From Verrucomicrobiaceae bacterium (GTDB taxonomy: Bacteria > Verrucomicrobiota > Verrucomicrobiia > Verrucomicrobiales > Verrucomicrobiaceae), in assembly GCA_027487315.1 (NCBI GenBank), contig JAIYDW010000037.1:1-64000 (forward strand): DNA of 64,000 bases. The letters run 5' to 3'. This document shows positions 17,116-26,902 of the stretch, one piece after another. A model generated the notes under the pieces. It did not search any database and had not been told where the DNA came from. It worked only from the letters and a program-made list of their open reading frames with translations. Made by a program: the position numbers and the translations under genes. Position 1 is the stretch's first letter. Each line of letters begins with the position of its first letter.

Positions 17116-17610
17116 TTAGGCGAGTTCGGCGAGTCGGGACTTGATGGCGTCGAAGTCGGGGAGTTGTCCGGGGGAGTCGTGGGACTCGGCGTATTGGATG
17201 ACACCGGCTTTGTCGACGATGAAGGCGGAGCGCTTTGGCACTCCTCCCATAATGAGGTTTTTGTCCGGGAGGAAGGCGGAGTAGGCGACGTCGTAGGCGG
17301 TGGCGACGTGGTGATCGTAATCGCTGAGGAGTTTGAGGGTGATGCCTTCTTTTTCGGCCCAGGCTTTTTGAGCGAAGGGATTGTCACCGCTGATACCGAT
17401 GACGGTGGCGTTGAGTTTTTCGTATTCGTTGATGCCCTTGGAGATCTCGCAGAACTCGGTGGTGCAGACGCCGGTGAAGGCCATCGGGACGAAAAGGATG
17501 AGGAGGTTGGTGCTGCCGAGGTTTTCGGAGAGTTTGAAGAGCTCGGGGCCAGCGGCTCCGAGGGTGGTGAGGGTGAAGTCAGGGGCGGTGGTGCCGACGG
17601 AGAGTGCCAT
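17116..17610 (-). CDS. Peroxiredoxin (AhpC/TSA, AhpE/BCP-like)
   Basis: The product (164 residues) is a thiol peroxidase that reduces hydrogen and organic peroxides in the cytosol. It starts ALSVGTTAPDFTLTT. The peroxidatic Cys lies in PMAFTGVCTTEFCEI near residue 50, with a second Cys five residues later that could resolve the disulfide. VIGISGDNPFAQKAWAEKEGI and KRSAFIVDKAGVIQYAE complete the fold. The frame is open further upstream to 18033, but that stretch is antisense to sppA and low-complexity. It is divergent from sppA with a 158-bp gap. Confidence 0.92.
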   Translation of the reverse strand: MALSVGTTAPDFTLTTLGAAGPELFKLSENLGSTNLLILFVPMAFTGVCTTEFCEISKGINEYEKLNATVIGISGDNPFAQKAWAEKEGITLKLLSDYDHHVATAYDVAYSAFLPDKNLIMGGVPKRSAFIVDKAGVIQYAESHDSPGQLPDFDAIKSRLAELA

Positions 17611-17768
17611 GGTAGGTTGTGGGGGGTGAATTGTGGAGTTTGAGTTTAAGCGGTATAGTAGGGCCGCGCGGTTGTTTTTCGTTGCTGGAGGTGGTTTCGT
17701 CAAGGGGACGTTGGCGACCGGCATGGGAGAGATTGCATTCGAAAGGAAAGCGGGTAGGATCGGCGGGA

Positions 17769-18803
17769 ATGAAACAAGGATCTCTGGGATGTCTTTTGGC
17801 GCTGGTGCTGTTTGCGCTGGTGGTGAGCTTGGCGATGAACCTTTTGCAGTTTTCGTCGGGCACTGGCGGAGGCCAAGGCATGGCGGCGATGGGGAGTGCG
17901 GCGAAGAAGAAAACGAAGTATACCGAAGTGGTGCAGGAGAGTGGGGCGGCGGATCAGAAGGTGGTGCAGATCGATCTGGACGGGGTGATTTCTTCGGTGG
18001 GTGTGGAGGGTTTGCTGGGGGCGGCGCTGTCATCGGTGGAGTCGATCAAGTCACAGATTGAACAGGCGGAGGCGGATGATCGGGTGAAGGCGGTGCTGTT
18101 GAAGATCAATTCGCCCGGCGGAGAGGTGACAGCATCGGATACCCTTTACCAGGCAGTGAAGACTTTGGCGAAAAAGAAGCCGGTGGTGGTTTACATGGAT
18201 TCCATCGCGGCATCCGGGGGCTATTACATTGCGTGCGGGGCGACTAAAGTGGTGGCGAATGAGACGACGTTGACGGCGAGCATTGGGGTGATCATCGACA
18301 CGATCAATTACAGTGGCTTGTTTGAGAAGGTGGGCTTGCAGGCGAACACGTTTGTGAGTGGCGCCTTCAAGGATTCGCTGAGTGGATCGAGGCCGATGAG
18401 GGAAGAGGAGCGTGCGTATGTCCAAAACCTGGTGGCACAGATGTATGACCGGTTTTTGGGGATTGTGTCGGAGGCGCGAGGGGTGCCGAAGGATGTGCTA
18501 AAGAATGGGGTGGCGGATGGTCGCGTGGTGACGGGGAAAGAGGCGCTGGAGGCGAAGTTGGTAGATCAACTGGGTTACCTGGAGGATGCGGTGGCGTTGG
18601 CGAAGGAGTTGGGCAAAGCGGATAAGGCCTCGGTGGTGAAGTATCGGCATGAGATGGGATTCATGGATCTATTTGCGACGGCCTCAGCGGGGGTGAGTCG
18701 TGCCGGGGAGCCTGTGCAGGTGAATGTGGCACCGGCGATCATGCCCTCATTGCGGCCAGGGTTGCCTTATTACATGGCACCTTTGGCGGTGCCGACGCAC
18801 TGA
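17769..18803 (+). CDS. sppA: Signal peptide peptidase SppA (S49, short form)
   Basis: The product (344 residues) is a membrane-anchored serine protease with a Ser-Lys dyad that degrades leftover signal peptides. One N-terminal membrane segment (CLLALVLFALVVSLAMNLL) is followed by KVVQIDLDGVIS, VLLKINSPGGEVTASDTLY, the catalytic Ser in DSIAASGGYYIACGA and the Lys in FVSGAFKDSLSGSRPM. It is the single-domain type as in Bacillus, not the duplicated E. coli form. ATG at 17769 was chosen because the membrane segment starts there; a longer frame back to 17619 has no matching features. Confidence 0.93.
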   Translation: MKQGSLGCLLALVLFALVVSLAMNLLQFSSGTGGGQGMAAMGSAAKKKTKYTEVVQESGAADQKVVQIDLDGVISSVGVEGLLGAALSSVESIKSQIEQAEADDRVKAVLLKINSPGGEVTASDTLYQAVKTLAKKKPVVVYMDSIAASGGYYIACGATKVVANETTLTASIGVIIDTINYSGLFEKVGLQANTFVSGAFKDSLSGSRPMREEERAYVQNLVAQMYDRFLGIVSEARGVPKDVLKNGVADGRVVTGKEALEAKLVDQLGYLEDAVALAKELGKADKASVVKYRHEMGFMDLFATASAGVSRAGEPVQVNVAPAIMPSLRPGLPYYMAPLAVPTH

Positions 18804-18850
18804 GCGTTGCGGTAGGTTTTTTCTGGTGACGCCCTTATTGCCTTTGATTC

Positions 18851-19732
18851 ATGGTTGATGTGACGAGCACCAGTGTCCTAGCTGATGTGGCGGCGTGGGT
18901 GATCGTGGCTTTGGTGCTAGGGGCGGGGGTTTATCAGGCGCGGCGGTCGATGTGGCCGATGACGGATTGGAGTCACCGGGGGAAGGTGCCATCGGGAGAC
19001 TATCGGGAAGCGGATGGGGTGGTGGTGATGGTGTTGGGGTGGATGATGTGGATGGGGTTGCGAGCTACGGCGGTCGGAGAGAAGGCGGGGAGTGCGACGG
19101 AAGCGGCGTTGAAGACGGCGGGGGAAGCCGCGACGAAGGGGCCTGGGGCGGTGGAGATGCTGGCGAACGTGGTGTTCTTGTTGATGGTGTGCGTGGCGTT
19201 GCTGTTTTATCTGAGGCAGATTCGCGGGCTGGATCCGGTGGTGTTGTTTGGGATCCGTGAGTTGAGATTGAAGGCGGTGTTTGGATGGGCGCTGGCGTGG
19301 TTGGCGCCGCTGCTGTTGGTGGTGTCGGGCTGCAATTGGTTAACGCTCGAGTGGTTGAAGGGGTTTTGGCCGGACTTAGCACCGCAGGACAGTGTGAAGA
19401 TGTTTTTGGAGAACAGTCATTTGGGGACTCGGGTGATCATGGGAGTGGCGGCGGTGGTTGTGGCGCCGTTGGTTGAGGAGACGGTGTTTCGAGGGTTTGT
19501 TTACGGGGTGGTGAAGCGGTTCACAGATCCGATTTTTGCGGCGATCGTTTCTTCGGCTCTGTTTGCGCTGGCGCATTTTCATTTGGGGAGCGCGGTGCCT
19601 TTGTTTGTTTTGGCGCTGGGATTTGTGGGGGCTTATGAGCGGACGGGGTCGCTGCTGGTGCCGATGCTGATGCATGCGCTGTTCAATGCGATCTCGCTGG
19701 TGGCGCTGGTTGTGATAGGGACTGAGTCATGA
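18851..19732 (+). CDS. CPBP-family intramembrane metalloprotease
   Basis: A 293-residue protein with about seven membrane helices. Near the C-terminus are the family motifs in order: EETVFRGFVYG (Glu-Glu-x3-Arg), FALAHFHLGSA (Phe-x3-His) and MLMHALFNAISL (His-x3-Asn), which form the metal site of CAAX-protease/bacteriocin-processing relatives. Substrates are usually prenylated or membrane peptides and cannot be predicted here. Its last four bases overlap the thiL start (ATGA), so the two are translationally coupled. Confidence 0.88.
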   Translation: MVDVTSTSVLADVAAWVIVALVLGAGVYQARRSMWPMTDWSHRGKVPSGDYREADGVVVMVLGWMMWMGLRATAVGEKAGSATEAALKTAGEAATKGPGAVEMLANVVFLLMVCVALLFYLRQIRGLDPVVLFGIRELRLKAVFGWALAWLAPLLLVVSGCNWLTLEWLKGFWPDLAPQDSVKMFLENSHLGTRVIMGVAAVVVAPLVEETVFRGFVYGVVKRFTDPIFAAIVSSALFALAHFHLGSAVPLFVLALGFVGAYERTGSLLVPMLMHALFNAISLVALVVIGTES

Positions 19733-20631
19733 AGAAGCCGGCGACGTTGAGGGATGTGGGAGAGGATGCGCTAGTGAAGCGGTTGATTGCGGATGCACCG
19801 TTGGGTGCGGAGGTGGTGGCTGGTGCGGGGGATGATTGCGCGGTGGTGAAGGGGGTGAGGCGTGGGGAATTGTGTTTGCTGAAAACGGATGCGATTGTCG
19901 AAGGGGTTCATTTTGAATCCGAGTGCGCACCGCGATTGGTGGGACGAAAGGCGCTGGCGAGGGTTTTGAGCGATGTGGCGGCGATGGGGGGGCGACCCGG
20001 GCAGGCGATGGTGACTTTGATTTTGCCTTCAGAGACAGCGATAAAGTGGGTGGAGGCGGTTTACGCCGGGCTGTATCAATTGGCCCGGCAGCATGGGGTG
20101 AGTGTGGTGGGCGGGGAGACGACGAGGGGGAAAGAGCGGATCCTATCGGTCGCGTTGACCGGGGTGGTGTCGGCGAAACGGTGGGCGGCGCGGGGGGGCG
20201 GGCGATCGGGGGATGTGCTGCTGGTGACGGGAAAGCTTGGAGGATCGATTGGGGGCAGGCATTTGACGTTTGAGCCGAGGTTGGAGCAGGGGCAGTGGCT
20301 GGTGGAGCATTTTCCGATTCACGCGATGATGGACATCAGTGATGGATTGGCGAAGGACCTGCCGCGATTGGCGGGCGGGGCGGGATTGGGTTTTCGGGTC
20401 GATTTGGATCGACTGCCCAGGCATCGAGGCTGCTCGGTGGAGCAGGCTTGGGGGGACGGAGAGGACTATGAATTATTGATGGCGGTGCCCAAGCGCTGTC
20501 TGAAACGATTGCAGACGGACTGGGGTGAGCGGTTTCCCCGGGTGCCTTTGACTGCGATTGGGGAACTGGTGGAAGCTGAGGCTTCGACGGGGGGACCGGC
20601 CGGGGGATGGGATCCTTTTGTGAGGCCCTGA
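19729..20631 (+). CDS. thiL: Thiamine-monophosphate kinase
   Basis: The product (300 residues) phosphorylates thiamine monophosphate to the active cofactor. Motifs of the PurM-like ATP-binding fold are clear: GAGDDCAVV near residue 28, LLKTDAIVEGVHFE, KALARVLSDVAAMGGRPGQA, VVGGETTRGKERI, LLVTGKLGGSIGGRHL, MMDISDGLAKDLPRLAGG and GEDYELLMAV. Length is somewhat short of E. coli ThiL (325) but all blocks are present. It overlaps the upstream protease gene by 4 bp. Confidence 0.94.
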   Translation: MKKPATLRDVGEDALVKRLIADAPLGAEVVAGAGDDCAVVKGVRRGELCLLKTDAIVEGVHFESECAPRLVGRKALARVLSDVAAMGGRPGQAMVTLILPSETAIKWVEAVYAGLYQLARQHGVSVVGGETTRGKERILSVALTGVVSAKRWAARGGGRSGDVLLVTGKLGGSIGGRHLTFEPRLEQGQWLVEHFPIHAMMDISDGLAKDLPRLAGGAGLGFRVDLDRLPRHRGCSVEQAWGDGEDYELLMAVPKRCLKRLQTDWGERFPRVPLTAIGELVEAEASTGGPAGGWDPFVRP

Positions 20632-20655
20632 ACGAGCGCTGCTCAGAGCGGCGGG

Positions 20656-21393
20656 TTACAGCATGGCTGTGATGGTCTTTGATTGAGATTTTTTGGAGAC
20701 CGGGATGGTGGTGTGATAGAGGCGTGATTGAAGGTTATCAAACATTTTGCGGACGTGAGGGTAACGGGTGCGGTCCTTGATGATGGTCATGCTGTCCTGG
20801 TAGGAACCCCACTTGATCACTTCGATGCTGACATGGCGAACGCCCCATTGATTCATGGCGGAGCGCGAAGGTTTGTAGAGATCGATGGTGTCGGTGCCGA
20901 CGAGCGCACTGCCGTAGTCATCGACTTGATAGAGGATGCCGGGTTGTTCGGCGATGCGGAAGAGGGTGCCTTTGGGATAGCGTGACCAATCGGCGGCGGC
21001 GCTGCGGACGTTGCCGAAGCGGAGAGGGGTGCCGACAGCGCTTAGCTTGCCGTAGACGAGGTGGTCGGATTCGCTGTGGGTGTAAGCGGTGGTGCGGACG
21101 GTTCGGAGAGAAGCGGGATCGCGAAGGAGGGGGGGGATGCTGGCGACGGTGGGTTTGGGGGCGGTGGCGATTCTGGGGGGGTGGGTGGGTTCGACCATGC
21201 TGAAATAGCTTCGGATCAATTCAGGTTGGAATGCTCCGGTAGCGGCGATGGCGGGACGGACCTCGTAGTTCCGGCTGGATTTGAAGGATTCGAATTTTTG
21301 GGCGATTTGCCTTAGGGGACAGGTAGTGAGGGAGCAGGAAGCCATGGCTGAGAGACAAGAGCCGGCGAGAAGGAAGGAGCGGAGTTGTTTCAT
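20656..21393 (-). CDS. 3D-domain lipoprotein (MltA/YabE-like)
   Basis: The product (245 residues) has a lipoprotein-type start, LLAGSCLSAMASC. Its centre, TVRTTAYTHSESDHLVYGKLSAVGTPLRFG followed by DWSRYPKGTLFRIAEQPGILYQVDDYGSALVGTDTIDLYKPSRSAMNQWG, carries the 3D motif with its Asp residues (VDDYG, DTIDLY) of the double-psi barrel found at the end of MltA lytic transglycosylases and in resuscitation-type proteins. No other catalytic domain is visible. A role in peptidoglycan remodelling is inferred. Confidence 0.8.
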   Translation of the reverse strand: MKQLRSFLLAGSCLSAMASCSLTTCPLRQIAQKFESFKSSRNYEVRPAIAATGAFQPELIRSYFSMVEPTHPPRIATAPKPTVASIPPLLRDPASLRTVRTTAYTHSESDHLVYGKLSAVGTPLRFGNVRSAAADWSRYPKGTLFRIAEQPGILYQVDDYGSALVGTDTIDLYKPSRSAMNQWGVRHVSIEVIKWGSYQDSMTIIKDRTRYPHVRKMFDNLQSRLYHTTIPVSKKSQSKTITAML

Positions 21394-21760
21394 GGCTGAG
21401 AGGAATTAATAGAATTATAAGAGATTAAATTTGTTAATCAATATAAAAATTACAGCAGCTATTAAATGACAATACCTGGAAATACCCACATAATCTGGTT
21501 TTTATGGTGCAGGTGGACGGTTTGGGCGTTGGGGTGGGGGAGACCTAGTTGGAGTGTGGGCGTCCATTTTTTGGCCTCGGTGGCACGTTTAGGAGAGGCC
21601 ATATGGAGGGAAGCTTGAGGGGCCTAGCTTTTTGTGCTTGCCCAAGATGATCGTGGCGCTACTTTAGTGCTTTCCTTTCCCGGGCAAGAGCCACATACCG
21701 TCGCTTTTGAGAGAGTGGGCTTACGCCCGCTCTTTCTTTGTCTCGGGGTGGTCTCGATTT
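21394..21760 (+). promoter_or_regulatory. Non-coding leader region ahead of nusA
   Basis: This 367-bp gap starts AT-rich (21400-21520), unlike the rest of the window, and then turns G-rich. GAGTGGGC (21713-21720) pairs with GCCCGCTC (21725-21732), one pair being G-T, and TTTCTTT follows. It could be an attenuator within the nusA leader. GGCCTC and GAGAGGCC near 21570-21600 may pair as well. No rimP, which often precedes nusA, is present. A promoter for the translation operon must lie here, but I cannot point to its boxes. Confidence 0.4.
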
Positions 21761-23008
21761 ATGATTAGCGAACTTAAAGCACTTTTCGATTATTACGAAA
21801 AAGAGAAGGGTATTGACCGTGTTAAGATGGTTGAGGCTCTCTCGCAGGCACTCCTTGCCGCATCGAAGAGAAGTATTGGTCCGGCCCGCGAGTTGCGGAT
21901 CGATATTGATCCGGAGAAGGGAACTATCAAAGCGTGGGCCAAATTGGTCGCGGTTGAGAAGGTGACCAATCCCTTTGAGGAGATCGCGATTGGCACGGCC
22001 AAGCGATTGAAGAAGGATGCGGAGCTTGGGGACGAAATTGAGCTTGAGGTGACTCCGAAGAACATGGGGCGGATTGCGGCGCAGACGGCGAAGCAGACGA
22101 TGTTGCAGCGGTTGCGGATGGCCGAGAAGGAGAACCTTTACGATGAGTTCAAGGACAGGACCGGGGATGTGGTCAGCGGGGTAGTGCGGCGGTTTGACAA
22201 GAACGATGTGATCGTCGACTTGGGCAAGTTTGAAGGGGTGATGACCTCGAAGGAACGCGTTGCGACGGAGGACTACAATGCGGGTGACCGGATGCGGTTT
22301 TACGTTAAGGCGGTTGAGAAAGACAGTTCGCGTGGGCCTGAGATCATTCTGTCCCGTGCGCACCCGAATTTTGTGCGGCGTTTGTTTGAATTTGAGGTCA
22401 GTGAGATTGCGGATCGGACCGTGGAGATTGCGAGCATTGCTCGTGAAGCGGGCTATCGCACCAAGGTGGCGGTGAACAGTTCCGATGACAAAGTTGATCC
22501 AGTGGGAGCCTGCGTGGGGCTGCGCGGAGCGCGGGTGAAGAACATCGTTCGTGAGTTGAACAATGAGAAGGTTGATATCATCCGTTACAAGTCAGATCCG
22601 GCTGAGTTCATCCGCGAAGCGCTGCGTCCGATCAAAGTGATCACGATCCGTGTTGATCCGGCCAAGAAAGAGGCCCGGTTGACGGTGAGCGAAGAGGATC
22701 TGTCGAAGGCGATTGGTCGTCGCGGACAGAACGCGCGTCTGACATCGAGGCTGGTGGCGATGGATTTGATCATCGAGAAAGATGAGCACGCCGCAGAGGT
22801 CTTTGAAGGGCAGATGGGCAGTGCGGTGCATGCGCTGGCTGCGATTCTTGGCATTGATGAAGCGACCGCGAGGACCCTGACGGGTGCTGGTTTGGTGGAT
22901 GTCCGGGTGTTCGACGACGTGTCTGCGGAAGACGTGGCGGAGATCATCGGTGGCGACATGGAACTGGCGACGCAGATCATCGAGCGTGCAAAAGCCCACG
23001 TGGGTTGA
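21761..23008 (+). CDS. nusA: Transcription termination/antitermination factor NusA
   Basis: The product (415 residues) binds RNA polymerase and nascent RNA and tunes pausing, termination and antitermination. The N-terminal polymerase-binding domain (1-130) starts MISELKALFDYYEKEKGI. An S1 domain follows (GDVVSGVVRRFDKNDVIVDLGKFEGVM), then two KH domains (DPVGACVGLRGARVKNIVRELNNEKVDII and LSKAIGRRGQNARLTSRL). A short C-terminal helical domain carries ILGIDEATARTLTGAGLVDV. Base use is more balanced than in neighbours, as expected for a highly expressed gene. The start at 21761 matches the family. Confidence 0.97.
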   Translation: MISELKALFDYYEKEKGIDRVKMVEALSQALLAASKRSIGPARELRIDIDPEKGTIKAWAKLVAVEKVTNPFEEIAIGTAKRLKKDAELGDEIELEVTPKNMGRIAAQTAKQTMLQRLRMAEKENLYDEFKDRTGDVVSGVVRRFDKNDVIVDLGKFEGVMTSKERVATEDYNAGDRMRFYVKAVEKDSSRGPEIILSRAHPNFVRRLFEFEVSEIADRTVEIASIAREAGYRTKVAVNSSDDKVDPVGACVGLRGARVKNIVRELNNEKVDIIRYKSDPAEFIREALRPIKVITIRVDPAKKEARLTVSEEDLSKAIGRRGQNARLTSRLVAMDLIIEKDEHAAEVFEGQMGSAVHALAAILGIDEATARTLTGAGLVDVRVFDDVSAEDVAEIIGGDMELATQIIERAKAHVG

Positions 23009-23123
23009 GAAGATTCAGTTCAATCACGGCGTCTTTATTAAAGCGCCCAGAGATTCATTTTTTACCAAACCTCAAAACCTCCATCCTCATAGTTGATCCT
23101 TCACTTGTTGATTCCCCTTTATC

Positions 23124-25424
23124 ATGCCTAACCGACCTTCCTCCTCCAAGTCCAGTAAACCTTCCACAAGTGGGGCGGATGCGAATGCCGCGCCCCAGGA
23201 GGACTTGGCAGGTCAGCCCAAAGCTGGGAAAAAAGTGGCTGGCAAAGAGGTGCTTTCGCTGATTGAAGACACCAAGCCTGCGCCGAAGAAGCGGGGTGAC
23301 ATCGCCCAACACAAGGCGGGGGCAGGGTTGCCACGCATTGGAGGCAAGCCGACACCCGCGCCAAAGCCTGCTGAGGCACCGGCCCCTGTTGAGGAGCCGA
23401 AGAAGACGATGGAGGATGCGAAGAAAGAGGCGCTGAATCTTTTTGACGAGCAGGACAAGCCGAAGGTGAAGAGGCGGCCTGCGACGGAAGTGCGCCGGGA
23501 GACTAGTACCTCAGCTTTGCCACCGATTTCTTTGTTGCGGGAGCCTGAGCCAGTGGCGGCTCCGAGCCCGGTCGTTGAGGTAGCGGCACCGGTGGTGGTT
23601 GAAGAGGTGCCTGAGTTTGAGATCAATGAGGCGGGCGAGAAGATCATTCATCTGAAGCCGCCAATCATTGTCAAAGAGTTGGCTGAGCGGATGGGCTTGA
23701 AGCCCTTCAAGGTGATTTCCGATTTGATTGGATTTAAGGTGTTTGTGGCGAGCGCGGACAAGCACATCGAGATCGATGTGGCTGAGAAGATTTGCGAGAA
23801 GCACGGCTTCAAGTTGGAGCGTGAGAAGCGCGAGAAGGGTGCTGGTGTGCACAAGGTTGAGGAAGTGATCGTGGAACCGGAGGCTCAGGCGCCGGAAGAG
23901 GTGGAGGAGGAGAAACTCGAGCTGCGCGCTCCGATCATCACGTTCATGGGACACGTTGACCATGGCAAGACATCGCTTTTGGATGCGCTGCGCAAGGCGC
24001 GGGTCGCCGCTGGTGAGGCGGGTGGCATCACGCAGCACATTGGTGCTTACAGTGTTGAGCACAATGGTCACCCGATCACGTTCATTGACACCCCAGGTCA
24101 CGCCGCGTTTTCGGAGATGCGGGCGCGGGGTGCGAATGTCACCGATATTGTGGTGCTCGTGGTCGCGGCGGATGACGGCATCATGCCGCAAACGCGTGAG
24201 GCGTTGAGCCACGCGAAAGCAGCCGGGGTTACCATCATGGTGGCTTTGAACAAAGTGGATGTTCCAGGAGCGGATGTTCTTCGTGTGAAAGGTCAACTGC
24301 AAGAGGTCGGGCTCATGCCGGTCGATTGGGGTGGCGAGACCGAGTGCATGGAAGTTTCGGCGACGAAGGGCATTGGCATTGAGGATCTCTTGGAGACCAT
24401 GTCGATTCAGTCGGAAGTGCTGGAGTTGAAGGCGGATCCGAAGGCCCCGGCGCGTGCGACGGTGATCGAATCTTCGATGGTGGCTGGCAAGGGGCCGGTG
24501 GCGTCTGTGATTGTGCGTCAAGGATCGCTGAAAGTGGGGCAATCGTTCATTTGCGGGCCGCATTGGGGCAAGGTGAGGGCGTTGCAGAATGATCGCGGTG
24601 AGTCGATCAAGGTGGTGAAGCCCGGGATGCCTGCAGAGGTGGTGGGTTTCAGCAACATGCCGAATGTGGGTGATGAAGTGGTGGTGATGGATAGTGAGCG
24701 TGATGTGAAAAAGCTCAGTGAGGAGCGGCTACTGGACCTGCGGACGAAGAAGCTTTCGGCACCGCGTCGTTCGACTCTTGAGAGTTTGTTTGCGAACATC
24801 GAGGAGGGGAACAAGAAGACCCTCAAACTGGTGATCAAGGCGGATATGCAGGGGTCGGTTGAGGCGATCAAGAAGTGCCTGAACGACATTCCGAATGACA
24901 AGGTGAATGTGGATATTCTGCATGCTGAAGCCGGGCCGGTGAACGAGTCGGACGTGCTGTTGTCGAGTGCTTCGGATGCGGTGGTGATTGGATTCAACGT
25001 GAAGCTTGAGAACAAGGCTTTGGCGGTGGCGAAGCGCGAGGGGGTGCAGGTGAAGCTGTTCTCGATCATTTATGAATTGATCGACCAAGTGAAGGACGCG
25101 ATGAAGGGTCTGCTGGATCCGATCACGCGGGAGAATGTGCTGGGCCATGCGAAGGTGAAGCAGGTGTTCAAGGTGACCCGTGGCAAGGTGGCAGGGTGTT
25201 TGGTTGTCGACGGCAAAATCGACCGCAAGCAGCGGGCTCGGGTGCTGCGCGGAACCCAATCGGTTTACGATGGTGGGATCGAGACTTTGAAGCGTTTCCA
25301 GGACGAAGTTCCGGAAGTGAAGAACGGTCTGGAGTGCGGGATCAAGCTGGGCAATTTCAGCGATTACGAAGAAGGCGACGTGATCGAGTGCTATGGTCTG
25401 GAGAAAATTCCGCAGAATCTGTGA
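23124..25424 (+). CDS. infB: Translation initiation factor IF-2
   Basis: The 766-residue GTPase brings initiator tRNA to the ribosome. The first 190 residues are a charged, Pro/Ala-rich linker; an IF2_N-type domain follows ([22 protein letters not shown]). The G domain has G1 [15 protein letters not shown] near residue 275, [22 protein letters not shown] and [10 protein letters not shown]. The C-terminal domains include [11 protein letters not shown] and [19 protein letters not shown]. The 115-bp gap after nusA is C- and T-rich and has no Shine-Dalgarno sequence before the ATG. Confidence 0.97.
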   Translation: MPNRPSSSKSSKPSTSGADANAAPQEDLAGQPKAGKKVAGKEVLSLIEDTKPAPKKRGDIAQHKAGAGLPRIGGKPTPAPKPAEAPAPVEEPKKTMEDAKKEALNLFDEQDKPKVKRRPATEVRRETSTSALPPISLLREPEPVAAPSPVVEVAAPVVVEEVPEFEINEAGEKIIHLKPPIIVKELAERMGLKPFKVISDLIGFKVFVASADKHIEIDVAEKICEKHGFKLEREKREKGAGVHKVEEVIVEPEAQAPEEVEEEKLELRAPIITFMGHVDHGKTSLLDALRKARVAAGEAGGITQHIGAYSVEHNGHPITFIDTPGHAAFSEMRARGANVTDIVVLVVAADDGIMPQTREALSHAKAAGVTIMVALNKVDVPGADVLRVKGQLQEVGLMPVDWGGETECMEVSATKGIGIEDLLETMSIQSEVLELKADPKAPARATVIESSMVAGKGPVASVIVRQGSLKVGQSFICGPHWGKVRALQNDRGESIKVVKPGMPAEVVGFSNMPNVGDEVVVMDSERDVKKLSEERLLDLRTKKLSAPRRSTLESLFANIEEGNKKTLKLVIKADMQGSVEAIKKCLNDIPNDKVNVDILHAEAGPVNESDVLLSSASDAVVIGFNVKLENKALAVAKREGVQVKLFSIIYELIDQVKDAMKGLLDPITRENVLGHAKVKQVFKVTRGKVAGCLVVDGKIDRKQRARVLRGTQSVYDGGIETLKRFQDEVPEVKNGLECGIKLGNFSDYEEGDVIECYGLEKIPQNL

Positions 25425-25517
25425 CGCTGCGGGTGGCGGGAGATGAGGTGACTGAAAAGTGGACCATCTCTCCTGTCACTGCTGGTTTTGTTTTGTAACC
25501 TCGATTGACTGACTCCA

Positions 25518-25916
25518 ATGAACCATCGCTTAACACGGGTAAAGGAGCTGATTCGGCGTGAGCTGGGGATGATTCTGGAGAAGGACTATGATTTTGGCGG
25601 TCGGTTGGTGACGATTCATGATGTGGATATCACGGCGGACTTGAAGCAGTGTTTTATCTTTTTGGGCGTCCTGGGCAAGGAGGGGGGTGACGAGGTGGTG
25701 CTGAAGAAGTTGCAGGCGTATCGTCCCCAGATTCAGCGGGCGCTGTACAAGCGGGTGATTTTGCGGAACTCACCGCAGCTGCTGTTTCGGGTGGATCATT
25801 CGATTGAGCGGGGTGTGAGGGTTTTGAATTTGATCGAGTCATTGCCGGAGCCTTTGCCAGACGAAGAGACGGGGGCGGAAGCTGGGACGGATGAGGAGGG
25901 CACGAAGTCGGCCTGA
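25518..25916 (+). CDS. rbfA: Ribosome-binding factor A
   Basis: A 132-residue KH-like protein needed for 30S maturation and 16S 5' end processing. It starts NHRLTRVKELIRRELGMILEKD. VTIHDVDITADLKQCFIFLGVLG and RAVLYKRVILRNSPQLLFRVDHSIERG-type strands (here IQRALYKRVILRNSPQLLFRVD) follow the family pattern. The acidic C-terminal tail is dispensable in relatives. Its stop codon overlaps the next start (TGATG). Confidence 0.94.
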   Translation: MNHRLTRVKELIRRELGMILEKDYDFGGRLVTIHDVDITADLKQCFIFLGVLGKEGGDEVVLKKLQAYRPQIQRALYKRVILRNSPQLLFRVDHSIERGVRVLNLIESLPEPLPDEETGAEAGTDEEGTKSA

Positions 25917-26902
25917 TGGTGACGCCGGAACATGGCTTTGAGGTGCTGGTGGAGAGGTTGCGGAGCGCAGAGCGCATTGTGGTGATCGCGCATGTGCGTC
26001 CGGACGGGGATGCGATTGGATCGGTGATGGGATTGACGTTGAGTTTGCGCGCCCTGGGCAAGACAGTGATTCCTTTGCTGGAAGATCCGGTGCCGGAGAA
26101 CCTGGCGTTTTTGCCGCACTCGGACGAGGTGGAAGCGCCGGGGGGATTGATTGAGGCGGATTTGGTGGTGGCGTTGGATACGGCGACTCAGGAGCGGGTT
26201 GGGAAGCGTTGTTTGGAAGTATTGGCGGGCGTCAAAGAGTGGATCAACATGGATCACCATGGGACGAACCCGGGCTATGGGACCTGGAACCATGTGAATT
26301 CGGGGGTGCCGGCGACGGGGCAGTTGGTTTATGAATTGCTGCAGGCGGGTAGCTTTCCGATGACGGATGCGATTCGGCAGCATTTGTATGTGGCGATTTC
26401 GACTGACACGGGATCGTTTCAATATCCGGGGACGGGGGCGCGAACGCATGAGATCGCGGCGGAGATGCTGGCGGCGGGGTTGGATTCGGGGAGGTTGTGC
26501 CGATTGACGTATGAGACCTTTCCGGCGCGGCGATTGCATTTGCTGAGGGCGGTCTTGAATGAGATGAAGTTGAGTTTGGAGGGGCGGGTGGCGAGCTGGC
26601 AATACACGCAGAAGACGGCGATCGAGGCGGGAGCGAGGGCGGGGGATACGGAGGGGTTGATTGATACTTTGAGGATGGTGGACTCGGTGGTGGCGGCGGT
26701 GATTTTTGAGGAGTTGCCGGATGGCAAGATTCGGGTGAGTGCGCGTTCGAAGACGATGGATGTGAACGTGTCGGAGATTTGCGGACGGTTTGGAGGAGGG
26801 GGGCATCCTCTTGCTGCGGGTGCCCGGATGGCGGGACCGATTGAGCAGGCAGCGGAACGCTATTTGAAGGAATTGGAAAATGAAGTCAGACGACACGATT
26901 AA
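25916..26902 (+). CDS. nrnA: DHH/DHHA1 phosphoesterase, NrnA-like
   Basis: The product (328 residues) fits the nanoRNase/pAp-phosphatase family that removes short RNA fragments and 3'-phosphoadenosine 5'-phosphate. Metal-binding motifs of the DHH domain are VIAHVRPDGDAIGS, VVALDTATQERVG and WINMDHHGTNPGYG; VAISTDTGSFQYPGT follows. The DHHA1 part ends with GGGHPLAAGARM. Its place between rbfA and truB is the usual bacterial order. It overlaps rbfA by one base and truB by 23. Confidence 0.92.
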   Translation: MVTPEHGFEVLVERLRSAERIVVIAHVRPDGDAIGSVMGLTLSLRALGKTVIPLLEDPVPENLAFLPHSDEVEAPGGLIEADLVVALDTATQERVGKRCLEVLAGVKEWINMDHHGTNPGYGTWNHVNSGVPATGQLVYELLQAGSFPMTDAIRQHLYVAISTDTGSFQYPGTGARTHEIAAEMLAAGLDSGRLCRLTYETFPARRLHLLRAVLNEMKLSLEGRVASWQYTQKTAIEAGARAGDTEGLIDTLRMVDSVVAAVIFEELPDGKIRVSARSKTMDVNVSEICGRFGGGGHPLAAGARMAGPIEQAAERYLKELENEVRRHD